From Boswellia sacra (Eukaryota; Streptophyta; Magnoliopsida; Sapindales; Burseraceae), in NCBI GenBank assembly GCA_013180625.2, contig SNVD02013169.1:496001-560000 (forward strand): DNA of 64,000 nt, in the 5' to 3' direction. Of this stretch, positions 1-9,606 are shown in pieces. The position numbers and the translations under genes were made by a program. The notes below the pieces were generated by a model. It was not told the DNA's origin. It worked only from the letters and a program-made list of their open reading frames with translations, and did not search any database. The first letter of the stretch is position 1. Every line of letters starts with the position of its first letter.

Positions 1-508
1 TTTCCCAGTCTTACATTAGAGAGCATGCACCTCACTTTCTCCAACAAAGCCCTATTCATTCTCTTAGCTAAGCCATTTTGTTGGGGAGTATGCCTAACTT
101 TTTTATGTCTCACAATCCCATGGTCTTTACAATAAGAATCAAACTCACAATGATAAAACTCAAGCCTATTATCTGTCTTAAGTTTCTTTACCCTTTTACC
201 AGTCTCAATTTCTACATGCTTTTTTCACTATCTAAATTTCTCAAAAGCTTCATTCTTATGTTTCAACAAGTAAATCCACGCATTCCTAGAATAATCATCA
301 ATCAAGGACAAGAAATGTTAACATCATGTGACAGCTTGCTAGCTGGACCCCAAAGATCTAAATGCACATAATCAAGAATACCCTTTGTAGTATGAACACC
401 CGTTGAGAAACGTCGTTGACATTGTTTCCCAAAGATACAGTGCTTATAAAACTCAAGCTTACTCACTTGATCACCACACAACAAACCTTGATTGCTTAGT
501 TCCTTCAA
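1..508 (-). pseudogene. copia integrase fragment (zinc-binding region and catalytic core)
   Basis: The minus-strand translation near 380-470 contains the copia phrase HCIFGKQC followed by DLWGP, which is the integrase zinc-binding end and the first catalytic Asp. Near 20-150 it has KTDNRLEF (second Asp) and TPQQNGLAKRMNR. In active copia integrases the last motif reads with Glu where this copy has Lys, so the third catalytic acid is lost. The first Cys of the zinc-binding CxxC pair is Tyr. The reading frame is interrupted between these blocks. Transposon protein, defective. Confidence 0.85.
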
Positions 509-541
509 ACCTCTCTCACTAATATGGCCAAGCCTTTGATG

Positions 542-1022
542 TCAAAGCTTGGTTTTATCATTAGATGCGTCTTCGACTGCTAGTTCACCAGTTAGGACTT
601 CTCTTTGCAATACATACAAGCCATTTTGAATCTTGGCTTTCACGATAACCAGTACTACTCCCTTAGTCACACGTAATATCCCAGACGATGTCTTGTACTC
701 ATAACCTGTTTTATCCAACATGTCCAAGGAAATCAAGTTCCTCTTTAACCCAGGATCATGCTTCACTTCTTTCAAAATTTTGACAATCCCATCAAACATT
801 CTAAATCTGATATAACCAATTCGTATCATATTTCAAGCTATGTTATTCCCTATTAGAACTTCTCTCCTATCAACTGACTGATAAGAAACAAAAAATTCTT
901 TCTTAGAACATATGCAAAATATGCAGCTTGAATCAAGAATCCGCTCATCATCAAATCTCACATCTGACATTGTCAAAACCCGTGCACCTTTATATTCTAA
1001 CATTGATGTCACAGCTACATCA
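542..1022 (-). pseudogene. copia protease and GAG-pre-integrase fragment
   Basis: An open stretch at 542-829 resembles the region between protease and integrase (phrases such as PGLKRNLISL). Around 905-960 the minus strand reads ILDSSC, which corresponds to the aspartic protease active site normally written D-S/T-G. Here the Gly is Ser, and the following conserved His/Cys pattern is also altered. The frame is broken between this and gag. Family assignment is clear; activity is not expected. Confidence 0.75.
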
Positions 1023-1850
1023 TCATCCGCAACTCCCTTCCCCTTTTTTATTCATCCAATAAGGATAGTCACGTATAAAGTGACCTTCCTTTTCACAGTG
1101 AAAATATCTTTTCCCTTGCTTATATTTCGACTTTGATCTCGACTTACCCTTGGCTTTATCCTTACCCTTTTGCTCTTTCTTCTCAGATCTACCCCTTGTT
1201 GTCAAACCCTCTACATTATTTCCATTTTTTCTCTCAGTTTTAATATCAAGCTCCGTAGATCTCAGAGCCCTAAGTAAATCATCTAGATCAAGACTATCTC
1301 TGCCATATTTAATGATAGACTTAACCTGCCTAAAATCATCTGGTAGAGAGTTTAAGAGAACAATTGCTTGGTTTTCATTACTAATCTTCTCATCAACATT
1401 AGCAAGATCAACCACAATCTTTTTAAAGTCATCGAGATTATCTTCTAGTGCCTTAGACGGATCCATCTTAAACCCAAATAATTGCTCTTTAAGATAAATC
1501 TTATTAGACAAAGATTTTATCAAATACAAAAATTTGAGTTTTAGCCAAACCTCTGTCGCAGTATCCTTTCTATCAATTTGTTGTAGAACGTTATCTGCCA
1601 GGTAGAGTATGAGAGTGCTATAGGTTGTCCCATGATCTCATCTTTCTCCTCTTCAGATAGATCTCCCTTTAAGGCAGTTTTTCCTTCAAGAGCCTTCGCG
1701 CACTTCTGTTGCACAAGAATTGCCCTCATATTCTTCTTCCAAAGACCAAAGTCACCATTGTCATCGAACTTCTCTATTTTAAAATTGGTTCTAGCTATTT
1801 TTTCTCACTTGAGAATTTTCACAAACAAGTTGTATGCGAAGCCAAATCTC
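1023..1850 (-). pseudogene. copia gag (UBN2-type) with degenerate zinc knuckle
   Basis: Two open stretches (1541-1729 and 1023-1529) lie in different minus-strand frames, so at least one frameshift separates them. Together they resemble plant copia Gag: a matrix/capsid-like part with NQAIVLLNSLPDDF and LRALRSTELD, then a Lys/Ser-rich linker and a zinc knuckle. The knuckle should be C-x2-C-x4-H-x4-C. Here it reads Y-x2-C-x4-H-x4-Y, with both outer Cys codons changed to TAT. RNA binding by this copy is unlikely. Confidence 0.85.
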
Positions 1851-1857
1851 AACCAAG

Positions 1858-1869
1858 GCTCTGATACTG
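1858..1869 (-). other. primer binding site (initiator Met tRNA type)
   Basis: The minus strand reads GTATCAGAGC two to five bases after the LTR end. This is the core of the sequence complementary to the 3' end of plant initiator tRNA-Met. The first two bases of the usual 12-mer are changed. Confidence 0.8.
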
Positions 1870-1872
1870 GAT

Positions 1873-2410
1873 TGTTGTGACAGACCATGGATCTACCCAA
1901 CCAATTCCACCCAAGAGCCACAAAATACCAATCACAATAGAGACATTAATCCACAACAAACAATCAAGCAAGGAAAAATAAACAAGAGTTAAAACCAAGA
2001 TTTAAGTGGCTCGGCCAATTAAGCCTATGTCCACTAGAAAAACTGCAGAAGAATTTTAACTGTAAAGAAAACAAGATTACAAGGCTTACAATACTCTCTC
2101 TCACTAAGAAACACTCTTTTCTTAGCCCTCACGTTTCCCTAGAAATTCTAAAAGAGAATATTAAGAAGTCTCACTCAAAATACAAAAGATAGCCTTTAAA
2201 TAGTGTGGCATACAGTAATTGACATTGCACAGCTGCGCAATGTCCTTTGCACAAGAGCCCAAGGTCTCTACCTGGAGCTGAAGCATCTTATCCTTGTTGT
2301 GGCAGCGTGATGCAACAAATCTTATGCAGGAGCGCAACATTTCTTGAGCAGGAACGCGGGTCCCCAAGTCTGACTCCGAATTTACTATGATTTGAGAGTC
2401 AACACTAACA
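1873..2410 (-). repeat. 5' LTR of the copia element
   Basis: The block is bounded by TGTTGTG at 1873 and CTAACA at 2410, i.e. TG...CA termini on both strands, and its inner end abuts the primer site. On the minus strand it starts TGTTAGTGTTGAC and carries a TATA-like TATTTAAAGG near 2190-2205, as expected for a U3 promoter. Length is 538 bp. The other LTR is outside the window, so the target duplication cannot be checked. Confidence 0.8.
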
Positions 2411-2449
2411 ATAAGTACATATATGTCGTTCACGTGTAATGAATATTTT

Positions 2450-3172
2450 GATTTTGAAAAAGTAGATTGAGTTTTGATTGATTTGTTTGGTCATGTTCGC
2501 TTGGAAGGTTTAGTTGTATTTTTGTAAATTAATTTACTGTTTTCTTATCAAAAGTTTGAAACACTTTTAATTTAATTAGTTTTTTTTTTCTTTTTTGTAG
2601 ATTATATTTGTGAGTCTTTTTCTAAAGATCACAAGCACACACAAATAGGCACATCATAATCACACTAACATAAAACTGCGTTTGTTGTTTTTTTATTATT
2701 TTTCAAATTTTAATTATTTACCCTATAAATTTGTCTATTTCGTATAATTTAACTTATGAACAAGTTCAAATCTTTTCGAAAATCTAGTAATCACTACGAG
2801 CTTGAACGTAGAGCTTAGCTTGATTTAATTAGAAGTAAATGAACCAACCATAACAATCAAGTGTGTTAGTCAACTCACTACATTTTATATCCCCATATAT
2901 AACAGGTCGTTGTTGCCACATTTATTACATGGCTGGGATATTGGAACACTCTGGGAGTGGCTAGGCTTTACACTACACTTACTTATGTTTGATACCAAAA
3001 GTGATGAATGAGTTTGAGCTTGCGCTGCATTTTGGTTTAGTATGGTGGTTGCTTGCCCCTGTGCCCTTGGACTGGCAACTCCAACAGCTGTCATGGTTGC
3101 CACAGGGAAGACGGAAGAGTGCTTCTCTAGGTGTTCTAATCAAGGGAGGAAATGCACTTGAAAAGGCACATA
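2450..3172 (+). pseudogene. relic of a duplicated copper-ATPase gene
   Basis: Two blocks match the intact gene downstream. About 2450-2570 resembles the 5'-UTR intron near 9230-9390 (shared phrases such as TTTACTGTTTTCTT). About 2735-3172 resembles 12900-13360, i.e. the end of intron 4 plus exon 5, including the acceptor and the CPC-coding region. Small indels shift the frame within the CPC segment and extra bases precede the [17 protein letters not shown] part. The middle of the gene is missing. The homology stops at a MITE inserted at 3173. This is a DNA-level duplicate because introns are kept. Confidence 0.85.
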
Positions 3173-3883
3173 GGGCATGTTTGGTACGCGATGTTGTCTA
3201 GTATAGTATAGTATTGCATTATATAGTATTGCATTGTATAGTACTAAAAATAATGTTATGTCAAAATTACATAGTATTTGGTATACTCATGTATTGTATT
3301 AATTTATACAAAAAAGTAAGATTTTTTTTTCAAAAAAGATATGCAAAGTATAAATATATTTTTCGTTTATTTATAAAATTAGTTATTTATTAATTTATCG
3401 AATAGTTACTAATTGTTGAAAAAATTACTTGAGGTCCAATGCCCCTACTGGACTTATTAGACAATTTGAGTTTATGGTGGCATGCTAGGTGCCAATTAAT
3501 CCAACGGAGCTAGTGGACCTTTGGCGTCACCTAGTATGGGCGGTGACTCCTTTTATCCCTTCTTTATTTTTAGAAAATAAATTTGATTTTATAATTTATT
3601 TATTAAATACATCTTTATTTATTTTAAAAATTTTAAAAATTAGAGGATATTGTTTGATATATATAATTTTATAGGGATAATTTTGATATTTTTTATTAAT
3701 GCTATACAATATAATACTAATGTCATGGATTAGTTCTACATAATTTAATATAATGTTGATGCATCTAAGGGTTATACTTTGTATTAATTAATACTATACT
3801 AAATAGTATCAAACACATATATTATACTATTTAATATAATATAATAAAATAATACTATACAGTATCGCATACCAAACATGCAC
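3173..3883. mobile_element. Harbinger/Tourist-like MITE inserted in the pseudo-exon
   Basis: The left end is GGGCATGTTTGGTACGCGAT; the right end, reverse complemented, is GTGCATGTTTGGTATGCGAT, giving imperfect ~20-bp terminal inverted repeats. Removing 3173-3883 and one copy of the 3-bp flank (ATA left, GTA right) restores the exon-5/intron boundary seen in the intact gene at 13357-13364. The interior is AT-rich and non-coding. Superfamily is inferred from the terminal sequence and the 3-bp duplication. Confidence 0.75.
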
Positions 3884-4409
3884 GTAAGGTTTGGATTATG
3901 CAAAAAGGAACCTAATCGTTGGTATATGCATATTGAACAAGAGAAGAAAGGTGGAAAAGCCAACTGCGCCAAAAGATTGTCCAAATTACAATGAGCCAAA
4001 GACTTTTATGCCGTCCTCAAATGATTCAATCATGATATACACATCTGTCTCTTTCGCTTTCAAGGTGTTTGGCAACCAGAAAAGTCCCAGATGTAAGATT
4101 CAATAATATTTTCATGGATTCTTTTAATCAGGATCATAAAAAGTTGTAAAGGGCTCAATTAAAGAGAATTCAAAGTTTATTGCCCTGTCTAGAATATTAT
4201 TATTGAAGGCCAATACCTTAGGTTATAAATTGAAGAATAAAAAGGTGTATCAGTGCCAGTGGTCCTGAAGTGTACCGGACATCATATTTGGCAAGAGTTA
4301 CCATTTTACATCATGAGAAGAACCTTTTTAGCAAGCATATTTATTTGGGTAAGTCAGAACTACTCGCCAATTCATTTTTACTTGTATTAGTTGTTCTTAT
4401 GTTAAATAC
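3884..4409 (+). other. unassigned stretch between two MITEs
   Basis: After the restored splice-donor region the sequence no longer obviously matches the intact ATPase intron. An open stretch of about 70 codons (from 3891, no ATG start) ends near 4106. It is not recognised and may be chance. Confidence 0.3.
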
Positions 4410-4412
4410 TTA

Positions 4413-7400
4413 GGGCATATTTGGCGCATCGGATTGGACAGCATAAAATCTGGAGATTGCAAAACTTTTTTTTAAACTGCGTTTGGCGCAATTGGAAGAT
4501 GGAATTGCATTTGCAAACTGGGCACAAGGACTGTATAAAAGGCACTCAAATAATGACAAAAACCAACATGTGTTAACACCGCATAATGGTCTAAGCAACT
4601 GTAGATGGTAGCTTTTTAATTGAAAATAAATATAAATATATTATAATTGTAAAGCCCATTATTTTTTTTTAACTTAAGCCTAACCCATTATGTTAGCAAA
4701 CCAGTCCAATGTTTTAGCCCAACCCTTAAGCCAATTTTTTTCATGCAATTATATAAAGAAATAATTAGGAATTATTAGAAACAAAAATCTAGAAGGGAAG
4801 GCAGAGGGGAAGACGTGAGAGAAGAAGGAGAAGGGCAAGAGAAGGCTTGATTTTCAAGAAGAATTTGTAGAAATTGAGGTAAATTATTCATCTCCTAGCT
4901 TAATTAGATTGTATAATTTTAATTCTATCTCTAAATCAATATTGGGAGGAGGTTATTTGATATTTAGAGATGTAATAGAGAGAGAAACTAGAGAGAGAAA
5001 TGAGATTTTTCATGCTTATTTAGGCTTCAATTTCTTGTATTTTGAAGGAATTAAAGTTTTGATGATAATTATGGAAAATTAGGGTTCTATGAACAGTATA
5101 GATTTCGAAAATGATAGCAGTCTGTTGGATTTGAATCTGATTCTGAAATTTTTATATGTTAAAATAAACATCCTAAGGATTTGTTTAAAATTGGATTCAC
5201 TGAAAAATGTAGAGTATGCAATTTATTATGAATTTTTGAAATTTACTGTTTACCACTGGAAATTCAGTTTTTCTGCAGAAAATCAGTTTTGGGCAAGTTA
5301 ATTGAGTTATCTAGAGGTCTTCAAAAATTATGAAATTTGGGATATGAGTTTGTATATATTTGTAGTTTAAAAATGGAGAGTTTTGTGAATTTACGAATTT
5401 AGTACAAATTATCATGTATTTTGGAATAGGGCGAGGTTAGTTCTGGAAATGAATTTACAGAATTTGTGTATCTGAAAAAAATGAAGGATTTGAGGTATCT
5501 AATGAGCATATAATGCTATGAAATTTTATATGGTATTATATATTATGTGTAGAAGATGTTTATAAAATATTAGACCATTTGGATGAGTCAATTAATTATT
5601 AAAAATCGGAGAACTAGAATTGCTCTGTTTACGAAGTGTGAAAATGGAGTTAATTAGGAGAATTAGTATGTTATTGGTGAGACCGGGGTTTTGTGCTATT
5701 AAAGAATTTTATTTGGCTTTTTCCTTAGGTGAGACTGCGGTTCCTAATACATACCGGGATTTGATCGCAAAAGGGGTTGCCACACAAGTTGATCCACGAG
5801 ATTGTGAGTGGGAAAAATACTATTTTTACCAATAATTGAACTATAAATTATAAATTTCTATTTTTTTATAATTGTTAGCAAAACTTTATTATGTTAGTAA
5901 ATAGATATTCTTTTATTCTAGTATGAAGCATATTTTATAGTTTATCAAATTTTGTCTATGCAGTTATCGGAAATGATGGTTTAATGTTTTAGAGATTTAA
6001 AAGTAAAGAATTGAATTTTTATGTTTTACTAAGATAGTACCCAATTCATTCAGATAGTAAAATTATAGAGGCCTTTGGGACTCATTCAGGCACACATAGA
6101 GGCTTTGGGCCGTGTGATCTGGATGTTTAGCCCTTTGGGGCCAGCTCTGCGCATGCGTAAGATTAGTATAGTGATATCTTGGCCTGAGCGATCCTAGCCC
6201 CGCCAGGTCATGATCAGTCAGATTAGTTTGGGTACTTGATTAGTGAAACTGTAATGACTTAGAAATTTAAATTATGAAATGAGTTTTATGAGATTTAGAA
6301 ACTTAATATATTTATCATGTTGAATGTTGAATGCAAGTAGAAATACTTTAGAAGATTTTTATATTCAAATTTAGATTTTGTGAAAGGCATAGAAATTATT
6401 GAAAGAATTGCTTCCTCGTTTTTGTATTTTTTCTAAGTAGTTTTCTTATTAATGTTAGTAAAGCATAATTTTTAATTAATTTATTATTATGATATAGTAT
6501 TTTATTTTATGCAAATTTTTATCTATTTTAATGACTCTATCCCATTCACTGAGGTTATACTCACCATATTTTCTTTTCTTTAAAAACCCCTTTTTCCCTA
6601 GGAGATTGCAATGTTCAGTCAGAACACCAGTAGCTGCTTGAGGTTGGCCATTTGATGATGTTTTGAGAGCTTTCTTTTTGATATTTTATTGTATTATTGT
6701 AGATGGTTTTCTTGCATATGTAAATATTTTGATATCGTATATGTATCAAAGATTTGTTTTAGTTTCTTTTAGACATTTTTGTTTACTCATCATGCTTGAG
6801 TTTTTAAACTTATATTAAAATTTTAGTTGTAAACTTTTTGAATCATAATTAATCACATTTGAGGCCGGAGGCTATATTTTCTTTTAAAGACTGTTTTGGA
6901 GATACAATTATTTTAACAGAGGACTTAAAGTCCCGAAAAGGAAGTTAGTGGTTATATAAATATTTTGAAAGTGTTGAATTTTGTGTACTTGACAGGGAGA
7001 TTAGTCTAAAATATAGGGGAAACTCCGCCAATTTTTTCGTAAATTAGTATATTTTAAAAAGTTAAATTTTTTTAGTACAGTTTTAGGCACAATTCGCCCG
7101 TGTTAGCTAGGGGCGGGTCGTATCAATAATATACTTATATTTTTCTCAAAGTAAAATAAACTAAATATTAAATTATATAAAATTAAATAATTAAAATATT
7201 TGAATAAATGTTCAAAATTTTTAATATTTAATTACATGATTTTAAATGTTGGTTTAAATTTTAAGTTTAAATATTGAATTAATTTTTATTTATATTATTA
7301 TACATATTATCCTATCCAGTCTAATATTATACCAAACATAGTATATATTTATCAAATCTTATCCCATCCAGTTCAATACAATTCAATCCTAAAAAGGAAT

Positions 7401-7561
7401 CCAGTGTAGTAATATTCTTATCCAATTTTATCTCATCCAATTCAATATAATTCAATCATAAAAAAGTATAGTACTATTCTTATCCAATCTTATCTCATCC
7501 AATTCAATATAATTCAATCATAAAAAGTAATCCAGTCTAATACAGTGTACCAAACGCACCC
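4413..7561. mobile_element. Harbinger/Tourist-like MITE split by a solo LTR
   Basis: Ends are GGGCATATTTGGC on the left and, reverse complemented, GGGTGCGTTTGGT on the right. They are flanked by TTA at 4410-4412 and TTA at 7562-7564, the 3-bp duplication typical of PIF/Harbinger elements. Subtracting the nested LTR (4648-7125 plus one 5-bp repeat) leaves about 666 bp, close to the 711-bp element upstream. No transposase is visible. Confidence 0.75.
4648..7125. repeat. 2.48-kb solo LTR with perfect 5-bp target duplication
   Basis: It starts TGTAAAGCCC and ends GGGTCGTATCA (TG...CA). ATAAT lies immediately on both sides (4643-4647 and 7126-7130). No gag-pol reading frame occurs inside; the only open stretches are short and unrecognised. 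The length and the internal GC-rich phrases around 6110-6210 are reminiscent of Tekay/Del-type Ty3-gypsy LTRs, but that clade label is a guess. The simplest origin is LTR-LTR recombination removing the element interior. Confidence 0.8.
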
Positions 7562-7564
7562 TTA

Positions 7565-8740
7565 GAGTTCATGTTGTTCAAAAATTTTGTCATAGGCCTT
7601 CCATATCCCTTAGACGTTGCTCTTTTATACTTGCTATCAACTAAAAAATATTTGAAAAAAAAAAAAAAGAAGAAGAAGAAGAATGATGTGGGTCTCATGG
7701 TCTGTGAAGGTAGACATCTCTCTTTTGGGAATGAGAGTAGTGGGAAATGAAAGAGTAGAGCATAAAGGACGCATGTGTTGCAGGCTTTTTGGATCTAATA
7801 ACAAATGAGGCCATCATGTTCTCGAAAACCAAAAGGCAAAGTATAATGGCCCATGACTCAAATATGTGAGAGCTTTAAGCTCTTGATGTCCCTAGTGGGG
7901 AACCCAAAATTCAAAGCCATGTTAGATTGTAGTACAACACACATGCTTTGAAGAATAAAAGTAGTCCATCATATAATGAGTGATGTGCTCAGGTGGCCAC
8001 TCATATGCCAATAAGTATCTAAGTGGAAGACAAGGGTAATCCAAAATCTCAAAATTATTATCAACTATTATAATTATTTTGTGCTATAATTATATAATAA
8101 CTATATATATGATATAACCTCTAAAAATTAGATTTAACAATAAGAAATTCTTGATCTTGTTTATATGTTTGAAACCTAAGTCATAAATTTTTTGTTTAAC
8201 AATTAAGAAAAATAGTACTCTGACAACTTTATATAACAACAATTCCTTTATTTCTTCCATTTTTTTATTAGGTTTGACTAAATCACATTTGTCTTGTAAA
8301 TCAATTTTTTTGAACCTTTCTTGTAAATCAGTTCACCTAATCTCACAATTAACCTATAATAAAAGGTTTAGTTTATATAAAATGAATCCAAAAGTTTGGT
8401 CCAGTTTATTGTCTTTCAAGTCAAAATATTTATTTGCTCTTGATTCTCAATTTTATAATAACAAAAATATATTTCTTCCACAACAAGAAATTAAAAAATA
8501 TATTAATTTGTGAGGAAAAAAAAATCATTGGGCCTAAGGAGAAGAAAAACCTTGTGGCTCACGCCAGAGAAAGTGGGCCAACCCAGCAAACGTCAAAAGT
8601 CAACGCTTGTGAAACCACGTCAACGGCGTTAACACGGAATTACCGTCGCTGTTAACGTGGGAAAACAGATGACAAAGAAAGACGTTAAGGATTCAAAAAT
8701 TTAAAAAATCATTAAACAAGCATTCAAAACCCGCAAAAAC
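7565..8740 (+). other. upstream region of the copper ATPase gene
   Basis: No gene is seen. There is an A-run with GAA repeats near 7655-7685 and AT-rich DNA around 8040-8520. Short open stretches at 8274-8655 have no coding character. Promoter elements other than the TATA box at 8751 cannot be named with confidence. Confidence 0.4.
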
Positions 8741-8750
8741 GCTTCGTATG

Positions 8751-8757
8751 TATAAAT
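8751..8757 (+). promoter_or_regulatory. TATA box of the copper ATPase gene
   Basis: TATAAAT stands about 30 bases before a pyrimidine-rich likely start region (8795-8840). A GC-richer leader follows, ending at a splice donor at 8990. Confidence 0.6.
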
Positions 8758-8989
8758 ACAAAACGCAACGCAATCAAATGACTTTCTGGCGCACTCTGGA
8801 CTCCACTCTCTCTCAGAGCTCGGCTCTTCTTATTCTCTTCTGTGAAACGCCGTCACTGCGCCGTCCATCCCCGAACCGCCAAAATCATTCATTTCCTTGA
8901 GGAAAAACCTAATTTTTCCACGACATCCTCCGGCGCAAAACCCTAGAAACTCTTTCGTCACGTGATCGTCGATAGCGACCTCACATAAG

Positions 8990-9601
8990 GTGCGTGCTTT
9001 TCTATGTTTGTTCGTTTGTGTGTATGTATTCATCTTGTTTGGTTTTGGAGAATCTTGTACGTCTTTCTTCGTCGGGATATGTGTATCGATTGGCTTGTTA
9101 CGCTCCGAGTCGGCGAGGTTAGGTCAAGTGGAGTGACGTGGTTATGAATGTCTGTAATCGTGTGGCTTTTGGTTTGTTTATTTGTTTTCTTATGGTTTTT
9201 CAATGAGAAGAGTGAGTTTTCTGGAGTTGATTTTGAGTTTTTGATTGATTTGTTGGAGGATTTTTAGTTGAGTTAATGGATGGGCTTGTTTGGGAGAAAT
9301 GAATATGTGAGTTCAGGAAATCGATTTGATTGTATTTAAATGTATTTTTTCAATTGATCTTTACTGTTTTCTTGTCAAAAGTTTGAACTTTGAACTAAAG
9401 GGGGGTTTTTATTTATAGCTGTGAGTAGTATTTAGTGATGTGGAATCTGAACCATCAATGGCTTTCATACGTGTGGAAGTTATTTGAAGTGAGCTAACCT
9501 GCAAGGTACTGATCACTGTTGTATAGCTCACTTTACAAAGGGTTTTGTCATATATCCTATCTGTGTATTTTCACAAGTTTAAAGAAGTACTTCTCGGGCA
9601 G
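8990..9601 (+). other. intron in the 5' UTR of the copper ATPase gene
   Basis: The donor (CATAAG|GTGCGT) and acceptor (CGGGCAG|GATCA) bracket a T-rich stretch; the acceptor is only five bases before the ATG at 9607. Part of this intron is also found in the decayed copy at 2450-2570. Splicing is inferred from sequence only. Confidence 0.6.
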
Positions 9602-9606
9602 GATCA

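Larger units (their letters stand above)
1..2410 (-). mobile_element. Ty1-copia LTR retrotransposon, 5' part, decayed
   Basis: Reading on the minus strand from 2410 leftwards, the order is LTR, tRNA-iMet-type primer site, gag, protease region, GAG-pre-integrase region and integrase core. This is the 5' half of a Ty1-copia element. Reverse transcriptase, RNase H and the 3' LTR must lie left of the window. All coding parts are broken by frameshifts and substitutions at key residues, so the copy is not autonomous. It sits directly beside the relic of the copper ATPase gene. Confidence 0.9.

Noticed and set aside
78..371. Plus-strand open frame at the left edge
   Set aside because: It is the opposite strand of the copia integrase core.
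488..491. Loss of the TGES motif in the copper ATPase (residue numbering)
   Set aside because: TGEA is the normal form in plant HMA5-type pumps, so this is not a defect.
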